10,099 bases of DNA from an uncultured Lachnospiraceae bacterium (GTDB taxonomy: Bacteria; Bacillota_A; Clostridia; Lachnospirales; Lachnospiraceae), in assembly GCA_910587495.1 (NCBI GenBank), contig CAJUMT010000127.1:1-10099 (forward strand), given 5' to 3'. This document shows positions 1-6,534 of the stretch, piece after piece. The translations under genes were made by a program, and so were the position numbers. The notes beneath the pieces were generated by a model. That model was not told the origin of the DNA. It did no database searches and saw only the letters and a program-made list of their open reading frames with translations. Positions within the stretch are counted from its first letter, which is position 1. Each line of letters opens with the position of its first letter.

Positions 1-11
1 TCTTCCGATCT
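1..11. other. Residual Illumina adapter sequence at contig end
   Basis: The first 11 bases, TCTTCCGATCT, equal the 3' end of the standard Illumina TruSeq-type adapter (…GCTCTTCCGATCT). They sit exactly at the window edge, as expected of an untrimmed read end at a contig terminus. The response-regulator reading frame stays open through them, so they would add three spurious codons (Phe-Arg-Ser) to the partial protein. Chance identity cannot be excluded but is unlikely at this position. Confidence 0.88.
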
Positions 12-341
12 TACAGAGTCTATCAAAGATCTGACGACCGACCGGAGAAGCTGGTCTTTTACAGAGATATCACCATCGATCAGGAGCTTCAGTCCGTGCA
101 GGCGGACGGAAAAGACATTTCTCTGACAGAAATGGAGTACCAGATTCTCCTGCTTTTGATATCTAACCCAAGAAAAGTTTTTTCCGTAAAGGAAATCTAT
201 GAGACCATATGGAAAGAAACATTCTTCCCCAATTCAGGAAATACAGTGATGGTACACATACGGAATATCCGGAGAAAACTGGAAAAGAACGGAGAATCCT
301 ACATTCAGAACATATGGGGACGGGGTTACTGTGTCAATTAA
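3..341 (+). CDS. Response regulator, OmpR/PhoB family, C-terminal DNA-binding part (5' truncated)
   Basis: This is the 3' end of a two-component response regulator gene; the phosphoacceptor receiver domain lies beyond the window. The visible part is a linker followed by a winged-helix DNA-binding domain (Trans_reg_C). A strand pair precedes 'SLTEMEYQILLLL' (first helix). Then come 'VFSVKEIYETIW', the recognition helix 'NTVMVHIRNIRRKLE', and the wing hairpin ending in 'YIQNIWGRGYCVN', a variant of the family's usual 'YI-x-T-V-x-G-x-GY' ending. The frame is open from base 3, but bases 1-11 look like adapter, so genuine sequence starts at about base 12. A GTG at 96 is in frame but lies inside the domain and is not a credible start. 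The gene overlaps the downstream sensor kinase by 11 bp (331-341), the usual arrangement of a co-translated pair. The target promoters are unknown. Confidence 0.93.
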   Translation, partial: FRSYRVYQRSDDRPEKLVFYRDITIDQELQSVQADGKDISLTEMEYQILLLLISNPRKVFSVKEIYETIWKETFFPNSGNTVMVHIRNIRRKLEKNGESYIQNIWGRGYCVN

Positions 342-1641
342 GATAAGGAAAAAAAGAAGACTAACGCTGGAACTGATTATGATGACGGTTGTATCACTGA
401 TCTGCGGGGTATTGGCGGCGCAGGCGGTAAATAACGTGGCCGTTGATCTGACGCTTGCCAAATTAAACCGCGAGAATTATTACGAGGTACAGGTCGAGTC
501 AACACTGGACAGCCTGAACAGGTTTATACAGGAGAAGCAGGTTACAGAGGACAATATCGAACTTTTAGCTTCCTGGGCGCAGACGGAAAGAAATGTATAT
601 GTGATGTTTTACCGGGATGTGGATGCTCTGTTTGGTCCTTATATGGCGACAGATGTGGATGAGACAGAAGCGGACGGCTATGGGGAGACAGACTATTACG
701 ATGTGACCCTGGCGGACGGCCTGACGATTAAGGCAGAACTGGATTGCTATTTGAGTACAAATTTATTCTATGCGATAGATGTGGCCTGCTTTATTATGGG
801 CGGCATCGTGTTCGTGTTGATACTGTTCGCTTTGATCCATCGAAAGATCCGGTATATTAATCTTTTAAATCGGGAACTTAAGATTTTAGGAAGCGGCAAT
901 CTGGAATATCCCATGACCATACGGGGAAGCGACGAGATCACGAGCCTTGCTATGGGGATTGAGAGTCTAAAGAACGGAATCCTTGAGCAGCAGCTTATGA
1001 AAGATGAGGCCCAGAAGGCCAATGCGGAACTTGTGACAGCCATGTCTCATGACCTGCGCACGCCTTTGACGTCGCTGATCGGATATCTGGAGCTTCTGAC
1101 TATGCAGCGGTATGAAGATGAAGGACAGCTTAAAAATTATCTGAAATACTGTCGGGAAAAAGCATTTCAGTTAAAAAGAATGTCAGATCGCCTGTTTGAA
1201 TATTTTCTTGTGTACGGAGAGCGGGAACAGCAGTATCATTTCCGGCAGATGCTCTGTGAGAATCTTGTGGAAGACCTGTGCAACAGCCAGTTTTTTGACT
1301 GGCAGGAGCAGGGAGGCGTTCTGGAATGTCGGATTGAAGCGCTGACAGGACATATTCTGGTGGACAGCGACTACCTGCAGCGGGTGCTGGACAATCTTCT
1401 GTCCAATCTGAAAAAGTATGGAGATACCGAAAAGCCCCTGCAGATCGAGGCATATGAGAAAGACGGTATGCTGACTTTGTGCATCCGCAATCATGTAAAA
1501 AGGCAGGAAAATCGCCGGGAAAGTACGCAGATCGGACTTCGTACCTGCAAAAAAATCATTGAAGAACATCGGGGAACATTTCAGTGGAGCCTGGAAGACG
1601 GGGTCTTTTCCGTGTACTTAAGTTTGCCGCTGATGAAGTGA
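331..1641 (+). CDS. Sensor histidine kinase (two-component partner) with atypical ATP-lid region
   Basis: A membrane sensor kinase of 436 residues that should autophosphorylate on histidine and pass the phosphate to the overlapping response regulator. Domains in order: TM1 at about 11-33; an extracytoplasmic sensor loop of about 110 residues rich in Asp/Glu/Tyr; TM2 at about 147-169; HAMP at about 170-222; the dimerisation/phosphoacceptor helix with H240 in 'MSHDLRTPLTSLIGYLELL'; and a catalytic domain. The N box is clear (N355 and N359 in 'DNLLSNLKKYG'). The usual DxGxG G1 box is absent (the spot reads 'IRNHVKRQ'). The second glycine box is reduced to 'STQIGLRTCKKIIEEH', and no F box is visible. 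The start is GTG at 331, chosen because TM1 begins at residue 11 and because it gives an 11-bp overlap with the regulator. Only a weak G-rich stretch (322-325) precedes it. The signal sensed cannot be told from the sequence. Confidence 0.92.
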   Translation: MSIKIRKKRRLTLELIMMTVVSLICGVLAAQAVNNVAVDLTLAKLNRENYYEVQVESTLDSLNRFIQEKQVTEDNIELLASWAQTERNVYVMFYRDVDALFGPYMATDVDETEADGYGETDYYDVTLADGLTIKAELDCYLSTNLFYAIDVACFIMGGIVFVLILFALIHRKIRYINLLNRELKILGSGNLEYPMTIRGSDEITSLAMGIESLKNGILEQQLMKDEAQKANAELVTAMSHDLRTPLTSLIGYLELLTMQRYEDEGQLKNYLKYCREKAFQLKRMSDRLFEYFLVYGEREQQYHFRQMLCENLVEDLCNSQFFDWQEQGGVLECRIEALTGHILVDSDYLQRVLDNLLSNLKKYGDTEKPLQIEAYEKDGMLTLCIRNHVKRQENRRESTQIGLRTCKKIIEEHRGTFQWSLEDGVFSVYLSLPLMK

Positions 1642-1657
1642 GGGGGAGAAGAATAGT

Positions 1658-1688
1658 AAAAGGTTGCACGTTTGGATGGCAACCTTTT
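1658..1688 (+). terminator. Rho-independent terminator of the two-component operon
   Basis: A perfect 10-bp stem (aaaaggttgc at 1658-1667, gcaacctttt at 1679-1688) encloses an 11-base loop and lies 17 bp after the kinase stop codon. The T run forms the distal part of the stem and continues as 'tta'. Allowing one bulged T, the stem extends outward through 'agt/act', so the element is nearly symmetric and could stop transcription from either side. Confidence 0.85.
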
Positions 1689-1821
1689 TACTCGTAATTG
1701 CTGATTTTTCTGTTGCTCTCCAACTTGCTGTTTTACTAAAATATACAGCTAAGATTTCAGATTTTTAAGGTGCCAGCACACCTGGATAAAGATATTTATC
1801 TCGTCATTATTATATGTGGAT

Positions 1822-1860
1822 TTGATATTTGTGTCAATGTTTTTAAAGGTAAAATTGACA
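1822..1860. promoter_or_regulatory. Candidate operator: three TTGA(C/T)A boxes, two in inverted orientation
   Basis: TTGATA (1822-1827) faces TGTCAA (1832-1837) as a near-perfect 16-bp palindrome. TGTCAAT (1832-1838) is also the inverted copy of ATTGACA (1854-1860), with starts 22 bp apart, about two helical turns. The cluster lies just upstream of the TATAAT at 1894. That placement would suit a transcription-factor site. The factor is unknown, and AT-rich sequence produces such repeats easily. Confidence 0.35.
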
Positions 1861-1893
1861 TAATTTTTCAAATCTGATAAGGTGAAAATATAG

Positions 1894-1899
1894 TATAAT
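1894..1899 (+). promoter_or_regulatory. Probable -10 box for the secreted glycosidase-like gene
   Basis: An exact TATAAT lies 42 bp before the ATG at 1942, predicting transcription from about 1906. At the correct distance there is no good -35 (the sequence near 1871-1876 is aatctg). The perfect TTGACA at 1855-1860 is 33 bp away, too far to pair with it. A weak -35 would fit a promoter that needs an activator. Confidence 0.5.
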
Positions 1900-1941
1900 C
1901 AGCAGTAGCTTAAAAAATTACAAAAGTGAGATAACATACAT

Positions 1942-4900
1942 ATGAGAAAAAATATATATTTGAAAAAAGTTCTTGCCGCTGCCTTAACGGCGGCGGTTTT
2001 AATGACAGACCATGCAATGGTGTATGCGGCGGAGACGCTGGATAACCTGCAGGCGGAAATGCCGGATGAACTGCAGGCACAAGAATTTCCGGAAGGGGCA
2101 GATGTGCGGAACCCCCGGTTTCTGGAAGAGACGGATGTATGGAATCCCAAATTTATGGAAGAGGTTCCTGATGAAGATAACTTTCTCTTTTCTCAGCCGT
2201 TGATTGGTGAAGAGGGTGATAAGACATATGTATATGAGGATTCCTATGGCACGCAGCTTACGGAGTCCGCGGCAGTCCGCCTGTACAACAGTCTGATCGA
2301 TCTGACAGAAGAAAAAGAATCTGCGGCGCCGGTATCTATGGGAACTTTCCTGACGGAGGAAGGGACGCTGTCGGGCGATGCGTACGAAGAATTTCAGTTG
2401 TCCTGGCAGACGGCTGCGCAGAATGCTTTCGACGCATGTATGTATGACTGCGCTAAGGCAGGAAATCTGGATCGGGAGAACTGCCGGATGACGGTTCATT
2501 ACACCGGGCAGGAACAGGATGACGGACAGTTTATGTGGTCTGTAAGTGCAGAATGGGAGCTGACTTTCCTGGAAGACGACTCGGATCAGGGAAACTGGAC
2601 AGAACTCATGGAGCTTGCCGGTGACAGCGAAGAAGTACCTGAAAATTCTGCAGAGCAATTAGATGTATATCAGAAACTTAGAAGAATTTATGAAGAAATA
2701 CAAAAGTTTCGACTTGCGGAGGAGGAAAGCGGAGAAGAAAAAGAAGTTCCGCCTGACCTGTATGCCCGTATATTTAAGGAACGCTGTATACAGGAAGAGA
2801 TAGCGTGCGTCCTGGTGCCGGGCGTCACGGAAGAAGGGCTCTGTGTCTGGAATGCGGTATACATGGAGGATGAAAACTGGTATGCGGTGGATCTGCTTCA
2901 TGATCTTTTCCTGGTCGGTGCGGATGCGGAATCGGAAGACGGCTTTGCCAGGAGCCATCTGCCATATGGGGATTTCTCCGGCAGCCATATGGGGAGGTTC
3001 GCTCTGCCTGCAATCAGCGAAAGCGGTTATATCCTGCCGGATATGCCGGAGACTGCCAAAGACGAAGAGGCGATAAGCGCTCCGGTATCAGATAACGGGC
3101 CGGTGGATGATACTGCCGCCGACTTTGGCCACGCTGGTCGGGATGATGCTGATGCTGGCTCGGACGCTGCCGGTCAGGACGATACTGTCTCCGGTCCGGA
3201 GCATGATAAAACAGAGGATAAAGATGCAGAGCCGGGCAGTACGGAAGCAGATCTGCCAGAAGACGGTACTCTTTTGGATGAAGAAGTTTTGGAGACATCC
3301 GGGGATGAAACATCGGCGGAACAATCCCTGGAAGGCATCCTCACAGTATCAGATATAAAAGACCAGACCTATACAGGCAAAGAGATTAAGCCGAAGATTA
3401 CTGTGAAAGACGCCCAGACAAAGAAGACATTAAAAGCGAATACATATTATACACTTTCCTACGAAAATAATATAAATGCCGGTACGGCATTTGTCGTTAT
3501 TGAAGGCATCGGGGAAAAAGGTTATGACGGTACGCTTAGGGTTCCCTTTACCATACTGCCCCGGGCGGTCACAAAAGCTTCGGCGAAAGTGCTGGATGCG
3601 GCCAGATTATATTATAACGGGCAAGCATATACGCCGGATCTTAAGCTTGTGTATAATAAAATCACTTTGACCCAGGGCACAGAGGACGCTCCCGGAGATT
3701 ATACAGTTACATATACCGACAATACGGCAGTTGGAACTGCGACAGCCACTGTCACCGGAACCGGCAATTTTACCGGAACGAGGACAGTAAAGTTTAAGAT
3801 CAAGAAACGCCCGATCAAAACTATGGATATCCGATTGATGATGGGTTCTGTAGACCTGTTAGAAACGCCTGTCCAGTGGAAGGAAGGCTTCGTCTTGCCT
3901 GACATAACAGTTGCCTGTCCCGAAACGGAAAATGTAAATACAGTATGTAAACCTGACCGGGATTACACAGTTACTTATCCAAAGAAACTGAAAGCGGGAA
4001 AAAATACAATTAGCATAAAGGGCAGAGGAAATTATACCGGCAGCGTAAAAAAGACTTTTACGATTATGAAAAGAGATATTGTTTCTGCGCAGGTGTCCTG
4101 CCCGTATCTGTGGGCGTATACAGGAAAGAATCTTTCAGTGCGTCCTTCCGCTGTGATTTTTGCCGCGGACGAAGGGCAAGAACCGCTGTCACTCAAATGG
4201 AAAACAGACTACACAGTGAAATACCGTTCATCTGCCGGAAAGATCAGCAGCACAGTAAAAAACGCAGGCAGCTACCAGATGATTCTGACGGGAAAAGGGA
4301 ATTATCAGGGAACCTGCATGGTAGATTTCTGTATAATAAAAGATGAAAGCGTAGCGGATAATCCCAATAACAGCGATATAACCCTTCCCACAGGTGGAGA
4401 AAAGTTTGTGCTGACAAGCTGCAGGGTTTCCTTTTGTGAAAAAGAAAATAATCTTATAAAAGTCACCCTGACGGCAAATCGCAACGAAACACTGGAACAT
4501 TTAAAGGATACCTTTCACATTGCCATGTTGGACAGTACAAAGCCACAGATTTTAAAAGCATCTGAAGGCATTGTGGATGTGCAGACCCAGGAAGATGTAT
4601 TTTCTATAGAGGCAGAGTTTTTATCTGACGATGCCTTGGGAAGCGAAATCATGAGCCGATATGCGGTTGCTGTGGAAGTGGAAAAAGGGAAATACCAGCT
4701 TTTAAGCAGCGGGACTTTCCTTGAGAATCCGGAGGCTGTGTCATCGGCGAAAAAAGATAAATATTGGGGGTATTATGAAAATTATAAGATTACTTCCAAG
4801 AAAGGGATACAGGGAATAGATGACGCTTATACTTATGATCTGAGAGCCCAGCATATATTGTTAAACATAGATATGGCAGAATTGATCGGACAAAGGGAAG

Positions 4901-6006
4901 AGCACGGATATAAGCCTTACATTTATAAAGGGAAAACATATTACTTCAGGGAGCAATTAAGAGAGGCAATCTATAACCTGAACGGATGGGGAAATCGTGA
5001 CTATGGTCCCATGACCCGGAATGTGACGGCGGTGTTCCTCCTTAGCTGGAAAGATGAACTTTCTTATCTGATTCATCCTTCAGCCCGGAAAAAAGGCGCA
5101 GCGCCTTATTATGCATTAAATATGCAGGAGCAGAAAGCCAAAGATACGTTCGAGGCTCTTTTCTGCTGGATGGGAGAAACTTATGCAGAAGATTATAAAT
5201 ACAGGATTGAGAACTGGACGCTTGGGAACGAAGTGAACAGTTGTAAAGCATGGAATTATTCCGGAAGTATGTCCCTGAAAGACTGTGTGGAAAATTATGC
5301 AGAGGCTTTTAAACTTCTTCATCAGGGCGTACGGCGTTCTGCATCAAGTCCCAGGCTTTTTATTTCGCTGGATCATTGTTGGACGGCGTCTGAGGCAGGC
5401 CACAGCGGGAAAGCGTTTTTGGATGAATTTGCTGCCTATATGAATCAGACTGCGCCGGATATGCAGTGGAATGTAAACTATCATGCATATGCGCAGCCGC
5501 TGACCCGGTCAAGATTCTGGGCGGATACATCCAACACGACCAACGCTGTAAACACAAAATACATATCCATGAAAAATATACAGGTTTTGACAGACTATTT
5601 ATCTTCTTTGGAAGTTAAATATCATAAACCAGATAAGTCTATCCGGGTCATTTTAGGCGAGCATGGTTATTCGGCAAGATACGGGGATGATGCTAAAGAA
5701 GCAGACCAGGCCGCTTCCCTGGGGTATGGGTATTATATTGCCATGTTTAATGACAGAATCGACGCCCATATTATTCGTGCATATCTGGATGATGAGACGG
5801 AGATAAAAGGCGGACTGTTTTTGGGATTAAGAGACAGGAATGAAGGGCAAAAAGATAAGGAGTCCTATGGTGTATATAAATATATAGATACAGATCAATC
5901 TTTGAAAAGGATGAATAAATATTTGAGTCTGATTGGAATTTCGGATTGGAAACAGAAAATTCCCAATTTTGACAGCGCGCTTCTTGATGCTAAGTTAGAA
6001 GAATAA
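1942..6006 (+). CDS. Large secreted protein: degenerate transglutaminase-like domain, Ig-like repeats and C-terminal DUF5722 (GH-A-like) domain
   Basis: A predicted exported protein of 1354 residues. Residues 1-30 form a signal peptide (Lys-rich start, Ala/Leu/Val core, 'VYAAE' cleavage region). Residues 53-74 are two copies of an 11-residue repeat. Residues about 100-355 resemble bacterial transglutaminase-like proteins ('YARIFK', 'VWNAVYMEDENWYAVD'), but the catalytic Cys position appears to be P271 and the His position C301; D317 is kept. Residues 375-465 are an acidic linker. Residues 467-799 hold four Ig-like repeats. Residues about 820-1345 match DUF5722: 'SKKGIQG', 'KTYYFREQ', 'WTLGNEVNS', 'NYHAYAQPL', 'RVILGEHGYS', 'YKYIDTDQSL'. 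E1097 after Asn and E1240 sit where clan GH-A retaining glycosidases carry acid/base and nucleophile, so glycoside hydrolysis outside the cell is inferred, with unknown substrate. There is no LPXTG or SLH anchor, so it is probably released. Flanking signals suggest a single-gene unit. Confidence 0.85.
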   Translation: MRKNIYLKKVLAAALTAAVLMTDHAMVYAAETLDNLQAEMPDELQAQEFPEGADVRNPRFLEETDVWNPKFMEEVPDEDNFLFSQPLIGEEGDKTYVYEDSYGTQLTESAAVRLYNSLIDLTEEKESAAPVSMGTFLTEEGTLSGDAYEEFQLSWQTAAQNAFDACMYDCAKAGNLDRENCRMTVHYTGQEQDDGQFMWSVSAEWELTFLEDDSDQGNWTELMELAGDSEEVPENSAEQLDVYQKLRRIYEEIQKFRLAEEESGEEKEVPPDLYARIFKERCIQEEIACVLVPGVTEEGLCVWNAVYMEDENWYAVDLLHDLFLVGADAESEDGFARSHLPYGDFSGSHMGRFALPAISESGYILPDMPETAKDEEAISAPVSDNGPVDDTAADFGHAGRDDADAGSDAAGQDDTVSGPEHDKTEDKDAEPGSTEADLPEDGTLLDEEVLETSGDETSAEQSLEGILTVSDIKDQTYTGKEIKPKITVKDAQTKKTLKANTYYTLSYENNINAGTAFVVIEGIGEKGYDGTLRVPFTILPRAVTKASAKVLDAARLYYNGQAYTPDLKLVYNKITLTQGTEDAPGDYTVTYTDNTAVGTATATVTGTGNFTGTRTVKFKIKKRPIKTMDIRLMMGSVDLLETPVQWKEGFVLPDITVACPETENVNTVCKPDRDYTVTYPKKLKAGKNTISIKGRGNYTGSVKKTFTIMKRDIVSAQVSCPYLWAYTGKNLSVRPSAVIFAADEGQEPLSLKWKTDYTVKYRSSAGKISSTVKNAGSYQMILTGKGNYQGTCMVDFCIIKDESVADNPNNSDITLPTGGEKFVLTSCRVSFCEKENNLIKVTLTANRNETLEHLKDTFHIAMLDSTKPQILKASEGIVDVQTQEDVFSIEAEFLSDDALGSEIMSRYAVAVEVEKGKYQLLSSGTFLENPEAVSSAKKDKYWGYYENYKITSKKGIQGIDDAYTYDLRAQHILLNIDMAELIGQREEHGYKPYIYKGKTYYFREQLREAIYNLNGWGNRDYGPMTRNVTAVFLLSWKDELSYLIHPSARKKGAAPYYALNMQEQKAKDTFEALFCWMGETYAEDYKYRIENWTLGNEVNSCKAWNYSGSMSLKDCVENYAEAFKLLHQGVRRSASSPRLFISLDHCWTASEAGHSGKAFLDEFAAYMNQTAPDMQWNVNYHAYAQPLTRSRFWADTSNTTNAVNTKYISMKNIQVLTDYLSSLEVKYHKPDKSIRVILGEHGYSARYGDDAKEADQAASLGYGYYIAMFNDRIDAHIIRAYLDDETEIKGGLFLGLRDRNEGQKDKESYGVYKYIDTDQSLKRMNKYLSLIGISDWKQKIPNFDSALLDAKLEE
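2098..2163 (+). repeat. Tandem 33-bp / 11-residue repeat in the mature N terminus
   Basis: Residues 53-63 (ADVRNPRFLEE) and 64-74 (TDVWNPKFMEE) are tandem copies differing mainly at conservative positions; the matching DNA copies are 2098-2130 and 2131-2163. They lie between the signal peptide and the transglutaminase-like region. The copies have diverged at the DNA level, so this is an old duplication. Function is unknown. Confidence 0.75.
3340..4338 (+). repeat. Four Ig-like (MBG-like) protein repeats inside the secreted protein
   Basis: Residues about 467-538, 543-620, 627-708 and 714-799 share a pattern: 'Y-T/N-G-x-x-x-x-P' near the start, a central 'YT-L/V-x-Y', and a closing 'G-x-G-N-Y/F-x-G-T/S' followed by a beta strand. 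The third copy has lost the 'YTG' start (it reads 'WKEGFVLPDI') and the fourth has an insertion before its 'GKGNYQGT'. Such modules are common spacers or adhesive stalks in Firmicutes surface proteins. No DNA-level identity between copies was seen, so they are ancient duplicates. Confidence 0.8.
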
Positions 6007-6017
6007 CAGGAAATTAA

Positions 6018-6051
6018 CGGGAGGAATACGACGCATGTCCTATTCCTCCCG
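6018..6051. terminator. Hairpin between convergent genes, possible bidirectional terminator
   Basis: An 11-bp perfect stem (cgggaggaata 6018-6028, tattcctcccg 6041-6051) with a 12-base loop sits between the stop of the large plus-strand gene (6006) and the stop of the minus-strand acidic-protein gene (6069). Neither side has a long T run. The minus-strand exit (ttaattt) is slightly more T-rich than the plus-strand exit. Confidence 0.6.
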
Positions 6052-6068
6052 CACCGTCCTTTAGGAAT

Positions 6069-6368
6069 TTAATCTTCTTTTTTCTCTTCTTCGGAAGCAG
6101 AATCCGTGTGCGTTTCTTCAGCAAAAATATCGGATTCTTCCTCAGAGGCTTCCGCGTTGTCGGTCGGTGATTCCGTATTTTCGGCTGACGCGTCTTCATA
6201 TGTTTCTTCGTCGTCATCGTCAAAATCGTCTTCAAACAGCTCTTCGTCGTCAAAATCGTCTTCGACATCCTTGTCCTTATCAAAAAACTTGCGGAAAGCG
6301 TATACGCCTCCGGCGACGGCAAGAGCCGCAGCGGTGATGGTGGTCAGTGTTTTGATGAATTTTTTCAT
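6069..6368 (-). CDS. Small membrane-anchored, highly acidic protein of unknown function
   Basis: A 99-residue protein. Residues 1-29 hold a Lys-flanked hydrophobic segment (about 8-24) ending in 'YAFRKFF', which reads as an uncleaved membrane anchor; similar starts are frequent in small YtxH-like Clostridia proteins. The rest (30-99) is very acidic, with 37 Asp/Glu by my count and almost no hydrophobics, so it is probably disordered. Residues 35-44 and 45-54 are two copies of a 10-residue acidic repeat. The start is supported by a good Shine-Dalgarno AAGGAG (complement of 6378-6383) 9 bases before the ATG. It lies convergent to the secreted protein and divergent from the HAD gene, and appears to be a single-gene unit. 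Base composition does not stand out from its neighbours. No function can be assigned; charge buffering, cation binding or envelope spacing are guesses. Confidence 0.8.
   Translation of the reverse strand: MKKFIKTLTTITAAALAVAGGVYAFRKFFDKDKDVEDDFDDEELFEDDFDDDDEETYEDASAENTESPTDNAEASEEESDIFAEETHTDSASEEEKKED
6217..6263 (-). repeat. 17-bp exact direct repeat, 30-bp period, in the acidic-protein gene
   Basis: The sequence tcgtcaaaatcgtcttc (plus strand) occurs at 6217-6233 and again at 6247-6263. On the coding strand it encodes the 'EDDFDD' core of the two 10-residue acidic repeats. Exact identity suggests a recent duplication and a place where slippage could change copy number. Confidence 0.85.
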
Positions 6369-6412
6369 AAATCAATACTCCTTTCATGGATTGACAAAAT
6401 CTATTATTTACC

Positions 6413-6441
6413 ATTCTAATATAAATGCCACCTGTTGGAAA
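6413..6441 (-). promoter_or_regulatory. Candidate promoter of the acidic-protein gene
   Basis: Read on the minus strand, TTTCCA (complement of 6436-6441) and TAGAAT (complement of 6413-6418) are separated by 17 bp. They match the sigma-A consensus at 4/6 and 5/6 positions and lie shortly upstream of the AAGGAG ribosome-binding site. Confidence 0.4.
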
Positions 6442-6472
6442 GAAAAAAATCATTAAATTTTTAGAAAAATCG

Positions 6473-6501
6473 TTGAGCTTTCGAGGATTTTCCAGTACAC
6501 T
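6473..6501 (+). promoter_or_regulatory. Candidate promoter of the HAD–lipoprotein operon
   Basis: TTGAGC (6473-6478) and TACACT (6496-6501) have a 17-bp spacer, giving a start near 6508 and a leader of about 27 bases. An alternative further upstream is TTGACA (6391-6396), 18 bp, TCTAAT (6415-6420), which is closer to consensus but gives a leader of about 108 bases and overlaps the minus-strand promoter. Confidence 0.4.
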
Positions 6502-6534
6502 ATCTAGTATTGACAGTAAAGGAAGAAAGAAAAC

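Larger units (their letters stand above)
1689..1941. other. AT-rich intergenic region, no gene found
   Basis: No open frame with a start and ribosome-binding site is visible here. The stretch holds a short hairpin (aggtg 1768-1772 pairing with cacct 1779-1783), a cluster of TTGA(C/T)A boxes (1822-1860), and the probable promoter and leader of the large secreted-protein gene. Before the ATG at 1942 the only Shine-Dalgarno-like sequence is the weak 'agtgag' at 1925-1930. Confidence 0.6.

Noticed and set aside
1855..1899. TTGACA (1855-1860) and TATAAT (1894-1899) as one classical promoter
   Set aside because: The 33-bp spacing is far outside the usual 16-18 bp, so the two hexamers cannot act together as -35 and -10.
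1999..2658. Long minus-strand open frame of 219 codons inside the secreted-protein gene
   Set aside because: The overlapping plus-strand frame has a signal peptide and recognisable domains over its full length; the minus frame reads as low-complexity Arg/Phe/Cys-rich shadow sequence.
3061..3330. Repeat-like acidic stretch between the transglutaminase-like region and the Ig-like repeats as a separate domain
   Set aside because: It is low-complexity Asp/Ala/Gly/Glu linker with no fixed repeat period and no conserved motif, so it is described only as a linker.
5900..6006. C-terminal cell-wall anchor on the secreted protein
   Set aside because: The last 35 residues contain no LPXTG-like motif, hydrophobic segment or basic tail, so sortase or membrane anchoring is not supported.
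6106..6456. Plus-strand open frame encoding a Ser-rich protein
   Set aside because: It is the antisense of the acidic-protein gene: Asp/Glu codons read on the other strand give poly-Ser. It has no good ribosome-binding site, whereas the minus-strand frame has AAGGAG and a sensible membrane anchor.
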